NCBI GenBank assembly: GCA_023228645.1
Contig: JALOAT010000058.1
Span: 1-21,392 of the forward strand
Direction of reading: 5' to 3'
Length of the DNA stretch: 21,392 nt
Origin: Gammaproteobacteria bacterium
Lineage (GTDB): Bacteria; Pseudomonadota; Gammaproteobacteria; Thiohalomonadales; Thiohalomonadaceae
The position numbers and the translations under genes were made by a program. The notes under the pieces were generated by a model. The model did not search any database and was not told the DNA's origin. It saw only the letters and a list, made by a program, of their open reading frames with translations. This document shows positions 8,643 to 14,693 of this stretch, piece by piece (position 1 is the stretch's first letter; each line of letters opens with the position of its first letter).

Positions 8643-10064
8643 ATGCAGGCCGCGGAGCTGCTCGCGTTGTTGCCCATCATGCTGCCGGCCGTGGCCGCCA
8701 TGGCGGTGCTGCTGCTGGGCAGTTTCGTGCCGCGGCACGGGCTCCTGGCCACCATCGCCACGGCGGGGTTACTCGGTGGCCTGGTCGCCGTGATCGCGCT
8801 GCGCCCGCGCGTGCCGCTCGTTTCCATGGGACTCCTGGCGTTCGACGGGCGCGCGGCGTTCTTCTGGCCGCTGTTGCTCGGCGCAGCACTGGCGGTGGTC
8901 GCGCTCGGCTTCGGTTTCCTGCGTGCGCGCCCGGTGCGCGGGGAGAGGCATCACCGCGAGTTCTATGTGCTGCTGTTGCTGGCCACCACCGGCGCGCTCA
9001 CCCTGGCGGCGGCGGTGCATGTAGCCGTGATGTTCGTGGGACTGGAACTGCTGAGCCTGAGCCTGTTCGGCCTGCTCGCCTACGAGGCCGAGCGGGAACG
9101 CGCGCTGGAGGCGGGCGTGAAGTACATGGTGCTCGCCACCCTGTCGTCGGGTTTCCTGTTGCTCGGTCTTGCGCTCCTCTACGCCGAGACCGGCTCCTTG
9201 CAGCTGGCGCCGTTGCCCATGACGGAGCCCTGGTCGCCTTATCTGCTCGGCGGCGTGGTGCTGGTCGTGGTGGGATTGGGCTTCAAGATGTCTTTGGTGC
9301 CGCTGCACATGTGGACGCCCGACGTGTACGAGGGGGCCTCCGCACCGGTGAGCGCCTTCATCGCCTCGGTGTCGAAGATTGCCGCCGCGGCGTGGCTGCT
9401 GCGGTTTCTCGAGACCACGGAGGCGTGGTCCCTGGCGCCCGTGGCGCTGGTGCTCGCCATGCTGGCCGGCGCCTCCATGCTGGTGGGCAATCTGCTCGCC
9501 CTGGCCCAGGAAAACCTCAAGCGCCTGCTCGCCTATTCCTCCATTTCCCATCTGGGCTACCTGAGCCTGCCGCTGGTCGCGGGCGGTCCCTTGGCGGGCG
9601 AGGCGGTGGCGTTCTATGCGACCGCGTACGTGCTCATGCTGCTGGCCGCCTTCGGCGTGGTGGCGCTGCTGTCAGAGGGAACGCCCGGCCATGAGGTGGT
9701 GCAGGTGCGCGCCTATCACGGCCTGTTCTGGCGCTGTCCCGTACCCGCGGCGGTGCTGGCCGTGGCGCTGGTGTCCCTGGCGGGCATTCCCCTCACCGCG
9801 GGTTTCGTGGCCAAGTTCTACGTGTTCGCCGCGGGCGTGCAGGCGGCGCTGTGGTGGCTGCTCGCGGCACTGGTGATCGGCAGCAGCGTCGGTCTGTATT
9901 TTTATCTGCGCGTGCTGGTTACCCTGTTCGCCACCCGCGCCGCGGAGCGCGACAGGCCCGTCGCGAGCATGGCGGGCGGCGTGCTGGTAGCGTTGTTCGC
10001 GGCCATCGTGTGGTTGGGCGTGTTGCCTGCGCCGCTGATGCAGCTTGCGGGCGGGGCGCCGTGA
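8643..10064 (+). CDS. nuoN: NADH-quinone oxidoreductase subunit N
   Basis: This is the third antiporter-like proton-pumping subunit of complex I and the last complex I gene here. The 473 residues compare with 485 in E. coli. E135 in VGLELLSLSLFGLLAY and K215 in GFKMSLVPLHMWTPDVYEG are the conserved membrane Glu and Lys; ENLKRLLAYSSISHLGY follows in the second half. The start is ATG 8643, directly after a family (i) repeat arm, with no recognisable ribosome binding site. All other nuo genes here are overlapped or within 40 bases of their neighbour, so its translation may be set differently. Confidence 0.96.
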   Translation: MQAAELLALLPIMLPAVAAMAVLLLGSFVPRHGLLATIATAGLLGGLVAVIALRPRVPLVSMGLLAFDGRAAFFWPLLLGAALAVVALGFGFLRARPVRGERHHREFYVLLLLATTGALTLAAAVHVAVMFVGLELLSLSLFGLLAYEAERERALEAGVKYMVLATLSSGFLLLGLALLYAETGSLQLAPLPMTEPWSPYLLGGVVLVVVGLGFKMSLVPLHMWTPDVYEGASAPVSAFIASVSKIAAAAWLLRFLETTEAWSLAPVALVLAMLAGASMLVGNLLALAQENLKRLLAYSSISHLGYLSLPLVAGGPLAGEAVAFYATAYVLMLLAAFGVVALLSEGTPGHEVVQVRAYHGLFWRCPVPAAVLAVALVSLAGIPLTAGFVAKFYVFAAGVQAALWWLLAALVIGSSVGLYFYLRVLVTLFATRAAERDRPVASMAGGVLVALFAAIVWLGVLPAPLMQLAGGAP

Positions 10065-10081
10065 TGAGCTAGCTTTTGTGT

Positions 10082-11200
10082 ATGTTCGGGCGCGGATTCA
10101 GGCTGTTCCGGTTGCTCGGGTTCGAGGTGCGCGTCGACCCGAGCTGGATCTTCCTGGCCCTGTTGGTGGCGTGGAGTCTCGCCCAGGGCCTGTTCCCGGT
10201 GTATGCGCCGGGCATGCGCGTGGGCAGTTATTGGCTGCTCGGCCTGGCCGGCGTCATCGGCCTGGTGCTGTCCATCGTCATCCACGAGTTTTCCCATTCC
10301 CTGGTGGCGCGCCGCTTCGGATTGCCCATCGGTGGCATCAGCCTGTTTTTGTTCGGCGGCGTGGCCGAGATGACGGACGAGCCGCCGGCGCCCAAGGCGG
10401 AGTTCCTCATGGCCGTGGCCGGTCCGCTCTCCAGCTTCGCCCTGGCCGGGCTGTTCGGCGGCCTGGAGTCCGCGGGCAGCGCGCAGGGCTGGCCCAACTG
10501 GCTCATCGCGCTGATGTTCTACCTGGCCTACCTCAACCTGGTGTTGGCGATCTTCAACCTGCTGCCCGCTTATCCGCTGGACGGCGGGCGCATGTTGCGC
10601 GCCGGCCTGTGGGCCTGGCGTCGCGACATCCACAAGGCCACCTACATTGCCGCAATGCTGGGGCGCGGATTCGGCATCGGGCTGATCGTCATCGGCGTGG
10701 TCACGGCCCTGAGCGGCTATCCGGTGAGTGGCTTGTGGTGGATCCTCATCGGCCTGTTCCTGCGTGTTGCCGCGGACAACTCGTACAAGCAACTGGTGCT
10801 GCGCGAGCGCATGGGCGGCGCGCCGGTAAGCCGCTTCATGAGCGAGCGGCCGGTGACCGTGAATCCCGACACCACGCTGCGCGACCTGCTCGAACAGTAC
10901 GTATACAAGTACCACCATAAGCTCTATCCGGTGGTGGCGGATGGCCAGGACGAGCTGCTCGGTTGCGTGAACACCTCGCAACTGAAGGGCTTGCCCACCG
11001 AGACCTGGGAGCGCGCCCGGGTGCGCGATATCTCGCGCAGCTGCGACCCGGAGACCACCGTGACCGCCGACTCCGCCGCGGCACAGGCGCTGTCGCTGAT
11101 GCTGCGCACCGGTAACAGCCGCCTGGTGGTGACCGACGGCCACCGCCTCGCCGGCGTGGTGACCTTGAAGGACCTGCTGCGGGACTTCGGGACACCGTGA
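10082..11200 (+). CDS. site-2-type zinc metalloprotease (M50) with C-terminal CBS pair
   Basis: This is an intramembrane zinc protease of family M50. The 372 residues start MFGRGFRLFRLLGFEVRVDP, typical of the Rip/SpoIVFB-like branch. Zinc ligands H68 and H72 with catalytic E69 lie in VIHEFSHSLVARRFG, and the third ligand D167 is in LLPAYPLDGGRM. Helices flank both motifs. Residues about 251-372 form two CBS domains (SRFMSERPVTV... and ...VTLKDLLRDFG), which in this family bind nucleotides and tune activity. It starts 17 bases after nuoN on the same strand, so it may be co-transcribed. A TTG at 10076 in the same frame is an alternative start. The substrate is unknown. Confidence 0.93.
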   Translation: MFGRGFRLFRLLGFEVRVDPSWIFLALLVAWSLAQGLFPVYAPGMRVGSYWLLGLAGVIGLVLSIVIHEFSHSLVARRFGLPIGGISLFLFGGVAEMTDEPPAPKAEFLMAVAGPLSSFALAGLFGGLESAGSAQGWPNWLIALMFYLAYLNLVLAIFNLLPAYPLDGGRMLRAGLWAWRRDIHKATYIAAMLGRGFGIGLIVIGVVTALSGYPVSGLWWILIGLFLRVAADNSYKQLVLRERMGGAPVSRFMSERPVTVNPDTTLRDLLEQYVYKYHHKLYPVVADGQDELLGCVNTSQLKGLPTETWERARVRDISRSCDPETTVTADSAAAQALSLMLRTGNSRLVVTDGHRLAGVVTLKDLLRDFGTP

Positions 11201-11222
11201 AATCAAACGCGATAGAAAAATC

Positions 11223-11256
11223 ATTCAACGCAGAGGGCGCAGAGAACACAGAGAAT
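11223..11256. repeat. solo CGCAGAG-type arm
   Basis: Purine-rich iterations of CGCAGAG/CACAGAG follow TTCAACG, as in the left arm of the element at 8484. No pyrimidine-rich partner arm follows before the next repeat, so this looks like a single arm or a remnant. It lies 23 bases after the protease stop codon in a convergent gap. Confidence 0.7.
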
Positions 11257-11278
11257 GCTCTCTCACCAAGTTTTATTG

Positions 11279-11362
11279 CAGGTCACGTGCGAAGCTACGT
11301 GACATCTTCGGTGAGATGTCATGCGCGCTGTCACGTAGGCGCTGCGCGCCAACGTGACCTAC
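11279..11362. repeat. GTCACGT double-hairpin repeat, copy A (REPIN-like)
   Basis: Two hairpins share the same outer stem GTCACGT/ACGTGAC: a left one at 11282-11303 with GCGAAGC inside and a right one at 11330-11358 with GGCGC/GCGCC inside. Between them GACATCT and AGATGTC can pair, giving a third stem. Outer AGGTCAC and GTGACCT also pair across the whole unit. This fits a paired REP (REPIN) layout. It sits between the convergent genes ending at 11200 and 11510 and may act as a bidirectional transcription barrier. Confidence 0.75.
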
Positions 11363-11398
11363 GTCGTGCTGGGTTCGTGATTTATCCCAATATTATTC

Positions 11399-11485
11399 GT
11401 AGGTCACGTTGCGAAGCTACGTGACATGGATTGGTGAGATGTCGCCGCCGCGCTGTCTCGTAGGCGCTGTGCGCCAGTGACAGAC
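11399..11485. repeat. GTCACGT double-hairpin repeat, copy B
   Basis: This is a second copy in the same orientation about 37 bases after copy A. The left hairpin is well kept (GTCACGT, GCGAAGC, ACGTGAC). The middle GACAT/ATGTC pairing is kept as well. The right hairpin has drifted: GTCTCGT replaces GTCACGT and the closing arm is altered. Tandem copies with one degraded half suggest an old insertion. Confidence 0.72.
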
Positions 11486-11509
11486 GGCGGCGGTGCGTTG
11501 GGTCTTGGT

Positions 11510-11809
11510 TCAGCGCGGGTGGAAGGTCAGGCAGTGCACGTTGGTGTTCTGGTAGCCCACTTCGATGCCTTTCGCGCTGCACTCGAAGTCGTCGTTGAAC
11601 GTGCAGCTTGTGACTTTGCAGGCACCGACACCGGCCTGTACCTGTGTCTTGCGCGTGTGGCTCGATGCGCCCATGTAGGTGTCGCAATCCGGGGCGCTGC
11701 CTTCGCCGACCGTTATCGCATTGGCGTGACAGCCCTTGTTGATGTTGTAAACACAGTCAGATACGGCACACTGACTCACTACCGGTATGTCGAAGCAGAG
11801 TTTGGCCAT
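11510..11809 (-). CDS. DUF1540 Cys-rich small protein
   Basis: The 99-residue product has two tandem DUF1540-type motifs: C14-x4-C19-x7-C27-x14-C42 and C64-x4-C69-x7-C77-x15-C93, each with the CxVxxCxYN or CxVTSCxFN start and a CxAxxIxV middle. C5 is extra. This cysteine spacing suggests metal binding, which is an inference because DUF1540 has no established function. There is no signal peptide. The ATG follows a clear GGAGG site. It lies 115 bases downstream of the encapsulin gene on the same strand, with a large inverted repeat between them, so it could be a partner of the iron-storage system or an independent gene. Confidence 0.85.
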   Translation of the reverse strand: MAKLCFDIPVVSQCAVSDCVYNINKGCHANAITVGEGSAPDCDTYMGASSHTRKTQVQAGVGACKVTSCTFNDDFECSAKGIEVGYQNTNVHCLTFHPR

Positions 11810-11828
11810 GACATCCTCCGTTACGTCG

Positions 11829-11906
11829 CCGGATGAAGCGTAGCGGATCCGGGGAATGTAATGTTGACAGTTGGTGATCCCGGATTCCGCTACGCTGCAT
11901 CCGGGC
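11829..11906. repeat. long inverted repeat between encapsulin and DUF1540 genes
   Basis: The left arm CCGGATGAAGCGTAGCGG (from 11829) and the right arm CCGCTACGCTGCATCCGGG (ending about 11906) are near-perfect inverted copies of about 26 bases around a spacer of about 24 bases. The right arm with its CTACA tail resembles a widespread proteobacterial intergenic repeat (CCCGGAT...ATCCGGGCTAC type; recalled, not searched). As RNA it would make a long stem just after the encapsulin stop and before the DUF1540 promoter or leader, so it could end or protect the encapsulin transcript. No T-run follows it on the minus strand. Confidence 0.75.
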
Positions 11907-11924
11907 TACAACAGCCGAACGACG

Positions 11925-12725
11925 TCACGCTTCCAGCAGGCAGACGGCGCCCGGACGTTCCACGAGCATCACGAGACTTTCGGACAAATACAGCTCGTGA
12001 TGGATGCCGTCCTGGCGGGCGTAACCGGCCATCAGATCCTGGCCGATGATGATGCGGCCGACGCGTGAATCCACCAGTGCACCGCCCTTGACGGGCGCCT
12101 TATACACGCCGAGCTCGCACAGGCTGCGCAGGTGCTCCAGTTGCAGCAGCTCGGTGTCCTCGTAGCGCTGGAACAGGCTGTTGTAGAGCACGGGCGCAAG
12201 GGCCAGGGCGTAGGGCCCGTGGAATCCGTTGCCGTCCAGCTTGTTTACGGCCGCAAGCACGTCGTTTAGCGCCTGTTCGGTGTGGCTCCAGTCGCCGATG
12301 CGGTGCAGCGCCTTGCCGTCGACCGTGAGCAACCCCGGCAGGTGGAAGTCGTCACGACCGTAGTAGATGAATTCCTCTTCGCGGCGTGCGACGGCCTGTG
12401 CGGCGTCGAACACCGCGGTGAGGTGTAACGGCTGGCCCAGGTGGCGAAATCCCTCGATGCGCCGGAGGCTGAGCTGAAAGCTGCGCCGCAGCATGGGCAT
12501 GGAAATCGCGCGGCTGATCACCGCGCCCGCCTCGCCGGGGCCCGGCTCGCGGCAATAGCCGTCTTCACCGACTTCGATGGCAGTCAGGCCGAGGCCGTAG
12601 GGGCCCTCCACCGGCAGGAACCGCCTTCCGGTGAGCAGGTCGCGGGCAGCGCTCACGGCGGTTTCGTCGATGCGGCTCCAGATGTCTTCACCCAGGCCGG
12701 CGGCTGCGCGATTGAGGTAGTCCAC
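11925..12725 (-). CDS. family 1 encapsulin shell protein
   Basis: This is the HK97-fold shell protein that self-assembles into a hollow protein nanocompartment in the cytoplasm. Length is 266 residues, the normal size for family 1 (Thermotoga maritima: 264). Family landmarks are the N-terminal helix that binds cargo peptides (MDYLNRAAAGLGEDIWSRID), the RRFLPVEGPYGLG segment, EEEFIYYGRDDFHLPGLL in the middle, and the GQDLMAGY and LYLSESLVMLV strands near the end. The start is GTG 12725, one base after the EncFtn stop, with GGGAGG inside the end of EncFtn as ribosome binding site. This gives tight coupling of cargo and shell. The assembly state (probably T=1, 60 subunits) is inferred from the family. 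Confidence 0.95.
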   Translation of the reverse strand: MDYLNRAAAGLGEDIWSRIDETAVSAARDLLTGRRFLPVEGPYGLGLTAIEVGEDGYCREPGPGEAGAVISRAISMPMLRRSFQLSLRRIEGFRHLGQPLHLTAVFDAAQAVARREEEFIYYGRDDFHLPGLLTVDGKALHRIGDWSHTEQALNDVLAAVNKLDGNGFHGPYALALAPVLYNSLFQRYEDTELLQLEHLRSLCELGVYKAPVKGGALVDSRVGRIIIGQDLMAGYARQDGIHHELYLSESLVMLVERPGAVCLLEA

Positions 12726-12726
12726 G

Positions 12727-13092
12727 TCAGCCTCCCTTCATGGTCCCGACGGTGAGAGGGGGAACCGGTGCGCTGGCCGACACCTGTTCCGCTTCCTCTT
12801 CGATGGCGGTGACGGGCTTGTCGGTGAACAAATAGGTGCGGAACATCAGGTCCGCATGGGGCTCGTGGCGTCGCAGCCATTCGAGCAGCATGCTGGCATG
12901 CTCAATCTCTTCGCGCATGTTGTGCAGCAGGATATCGCGCAGCTCTTGGTCAGCGGCGGCCTCCGCGCGCTGGCGGTACCAATCCACCGCTTCGAACTCT
13001 TCCTGGATGGATACGAGCGCGCGGTGCACGTCGCGGGTCTGCGACGACAAAACGCTTTCGGATTCGTGCAAGGTGTTGCTCGCGCCGGCCAT
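12727..13092 (-). CDS. encapsulated ferritin-like protein (EncFtn) with shell-targeting peptide
   Basis: This is cargo of the encapsulin shell encoded next. EncFtn proteins are half-ferritins that dimerise into a four-helix di-iron ferroxidase centre, oxidise Fe2+ and feed iron to the shell for storage. The 121 residues carry E32, E62 and H65 as iron ligands and W38-Y39 nearby, at the same numbering as Rhodospirillum rubrum EncFtn (recalled). E31 and E34 are also present. After the conserved LRTYLFT-like segment (RTYLFTDKPVTAIEEE) a flexible tail ends in PPLTVGTMKGG, a typical encapsulin loading peptide. I start at ATG 13092, with GAGGA upstream. A longer frame to 13182 adds 30 non-conserved residues. 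Confidence 0.95.
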   Translation of the reverse strand: MAGASNTLHESESVLSSQTRDVHRALVSIQEEFEAVDWYRQRAEAAADQELRDILLHNMREEIEHASMLLEWLRRHEPHADLMFRTYLFTDKPVTAIEEEAEQVSASAPVPPLTVGTMKGG

Positions 13093-13162
13093 GGCTGTCC
13101 TCGATTCGATCCGGATCCGATGCGGAAAGGCTAGCAGGTGAGTGAGCCAACAGCCCAACACA

Positions 13163-13182
13163 ATGGCCATGGGGTGGGCCAT
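13163..13182. promoter_or_regulatory. inverted repeat upstream of EncFtn, possible operator
   Basis: ATGGCC at 13163-13168 and GGCCAT at 13177-13182 form a 6-base inverted repeat with an 8-base spacer, about 70-90 bases upstream of the EncFtn start. It could be a repressor site for the encapsulin operon. It does not look like a Fur box, and no clear -35/-10 pair was recognised around it. This is weak evidence. Confidence 0.2.
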
Positions 13183-13216
13183 GCCCGCCTTCCGCCATCA
13201 GCTGAGAGACAACCAC

Positions 13217-13325
13217 CCAACACAGAGGCACAGAGACACAGAGAACGCAGAGGGACAAGGGCCGAAGGCATAGGCCGCATGCCGTTCCCTCTGTGATCTC
13301 CGTGCCTCTGCGTCGCTGTGTTGGA
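13217..13325. repeat. CGCAGAG-arm inverted repeat element between mutM-like gene and EncFtn
   Basis: The left arm (13217-13255) iterates CACAGAG/CGCAGAG units. The right arm (about 13285-13324) reads CCTCTGTG, CTCCGTG, CCTCTGCG and ends CTGTGTTGG. The arms can pair over a centre of about 30 bases that contains a GGCC/GGCC-rich core (GGCCGAAGGC...GGCCGC). This copy is almost entirely arm, the most compact in the window. It occupies the gap downstream of the DNA glycosylase and upstream of the EncFtn promoter region. Confidence 0.8.
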
Positions 13326-13338
13326 TTCTGGTTTTAGT

Positions 13339-14118
13339 TCAATGCTGGCACGCCGGACAGAAATAGGCCGACCGCCCGCACAGGCTCAGGTGTGCGGTAT
13401 TGCCGCCGCACTCGCAGCGCTGACCGGCGCGCCGGTGGCGCAACAGCCATCCCTGCGGCAGGCGCTCGGGTTCAGCGCCACGACTGATGGCCTCCTTGAG
13501 TACCTGCTGCATGGACTGATAGAGCCGATGCCATTCGCGCTCGTCCAGGGTGGCGAGGGCGCGGCGGGGATCGAGACGGGCATGGAACAGGATCTCGTCG
13601 GAATACACGTTGCCGACGCCGGCGATGAGCGATTGGTTCATGAGCGCGCACTTGAGCGTGCCACGGCCGGTGAGCAAACGGTGAAAGGTGTCGAGGTCCA
13701 GGCGCTTGTCCAACGCATCCAAACCCAACCCCTTGGCCGCGATCAAATCCGCGCGGCTGGACACCAACCCGATGCGCGCCAGCTTGCGCGGCACCACATA
13801 GGCCAGCGCGCCGTCGTCCAGATCGAACAGCACGCGGGTATGGCGCGAGGGCGTCTCACCGGTCGCCAACTTCCGAAGATATCCGGACATGCCGAAGTGC
13901 AGCACCACGTGCAGGTCATCGCCCAAGTCCATGAACAGGTATTTGCCGTGGCGGTGCGTCCCGCTCACCGTGTGGCCGCGAATGCGTTCGCGGAAGTGCC
14001 GGGCGTCGACGCCTTCCAGCAATTCGGGATTGAGTACATGCACATCGCGGATGCGATGCCCGCGCGCGTGTTGTTCGAGATAGCGACGGAACACCTCCAC
14101 GTCCGGTAGCTCGGGCAT
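13339..14118 (-). CDS. Fpg/MutM-family DNA glycosylase-lyase
   Basis: This is a base-excision repair enzyme of the formamidopyrimidine-DNA glycosylase/endonuclease VIII family. The N-terminus MPELPDVE gives the catalytic Pro2 (after Met removal) and Glu3, and K59 in HRHGKYL matches the conserved active-site lysine. The helix-two-turn-helix region (NQSLIAGVGNVYSDEILFHA) is clear. The C-terminal zinc finger has C235, C237, C254, C257 and an extra C247. The first pair is CxC rather than the common CxxC, so metal binding may differ. Length 259 is slightly short for MutM (about 270). It starts three bases after the stop of the preceding small gene, with no own ribosome binding site, so it is probably coupled. 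Whether it acts on 8-oxoguanine is not provable here. Confidence 0.9.
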   Translation of the reverse strand: MPELPDVEVFRRYLEQHARGHRIRDVHVLNPELLEGVDARHFRERIRGHTVSGTHRHGKYLFMDLGDDLHVVLHFGMSGYLRKLATGETPSRHTRVLFDLDDGALAYVVPRKLARIGLVSSRADLIAAKGLGLDALDKRLDLDTFHRLLTGRGTLKCALMNQSLIAGVGNVYSDEILFHARLDPRRALATLDEREWHRLYQSMQQVLKEAISRGAEPERLPQGWLLRHRRAGQRCECGGNTAHLSLCGRSAYFCPACQH

Positions 14119-14121
14119 GGT

Positions 14122-14454
14122 TCAAGAAGGCGCGGACTCGACATGCAGGGTGATGAGCGGTACCGGGCTGACCAGTTCCACGTGGGCACCGGTCTCGCGC
14201 ACCAGGTCTTCCACGCGCGCGAGGTCCTCCAGGCCCTTTACACCTAGGATGCGGTGCATCAGATCGGCGCCGTCGCTGACTTGCAGCAGTTGCGCGGTCG
14301 CGGTACCGCCGTCGTGAAAGCGTCGGTACAGGGCGTGGTGATAATCAGGCGGCAACTGGATCTCGGCGCGACCGTAGCGCGCAAGCTTGTCGCGCACCTC
14401 GCCGATGCAGTTGACGCCGGACCAGCGCACACGATAGAGCGGGTTTTCGCGCAT
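14122..14454 (-). CDS. conserved-looking hypothetical protein upstream of the mutM-like gene
   Basis: I do not recognise the family. The 110-residue product starts MRENPLYRVRWSGVNCIGEV, is soluble and acidic to neutral, and has no signal peptide or membrane segment. Its middle reads LPPDYHHALYRRFHDGGT and its C-terminal half (residues about 60-110) looks alpha-beta. The start at ATG 14454 follows GGGAGA at a good distance. The frame is open further upstream to 14547, but that part is inside a repeat element. It is followed after three bases by the DNA glycosylase gene, so both are likely made from one transcript and may be linked in function. Confidence 0.72.
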   Translation of the reverse strand: MRENPLYRVRWSGVNCIGEVRDKLARYGRAEIQLPPDYHHALYRRFHDGGTATAQLLQVSDGADLMHRILGVKGLEDLARVEDLVRETGAHVELVSPVPLITLHVESAPS

Positions 14455-14510
14455 GGATGCTCTCCCTGCGCAAAGCGTAGACCCGCCGGTGGTTCCGTCA
14501 CGCCCCGAGA

Positions 14511-14656
14511 TTGACCACAGAGGCCACGGAGAAGATGAAACCGTCACGTTGGCGTATAGCGCCTACGTGACATATGGGACACGGCAGCCGTAGGGGAGTG
14601 ATGCACTTCATGGACCTTTCTCCGCGTCCTCCGCGTCTCCGCGTGCTCCGCGTTGT
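14511..14656. repeat. CGCAGAG-type arm pair with an inserted hairpin
   Basis: A short purine arm (ACCACAGAGGCCACGGAG, 14514-14531) and a longer pyrimidine arm (about 14617-14656, TCTCCGCGTCC, TCCGCGTCTCC, TCCGCGTT) bracket about 85 bases. That interior holds a single GTCACGT-family hairpin at 14543-14571. The units here are CCGCG-rich rather than CTGCG-rich, so this is a diverged subtype. It separates the M61 peptidase gene from the small gene before mutM. Confidence 0.7.
14543..14571. repeat. single GTCACGT hairpin, copy C
   Basis: GTCACGT (14543-14549) and ACGTGAC (14565-14571) form the outer stem, with TGGCG...AGCGCCT inside. It corresponds to the right hairpin of copies A and D, in reverse orientation and without the left partner. 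It is nested between the two arms of the family (i) element at 14511-14656. Confidence 0.75.
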
Positions 14657-14693
14657 CACATAGGAGACATTGGCTCCGTGGCTCTTCTTGGTT

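Noticed and set aside
7266..8738. 490-residue minus-strand open frame across nuoM and the repeat
   Set aside because: Same composition artefact; it also runs through the repeat element before nuoN.
9902..11224. 440-residue minus-strand open frame across nuoN end and M50 gene
   Set aside because: Antisense shadow of genes with intact catalytic motifs; no motif of its own.
11477..11836. 119-residue plus-strand open frame
   Set aside because: Antisense to the DUF1540 gene, which has the better ribosome binding site and the paired Cys motifs.
13093..13182. 30-residue N-terminal extension of EncFtn
   Set aside because: The extension is not family-like; ATG 13092 has GAGGA upstream and places the iron ligands at the usual positions.
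13318..14109. 263-residue plus-strand open frame
   Set aside because: Antisense to the Fpg-type glycosylase and begins in a repeat arm.
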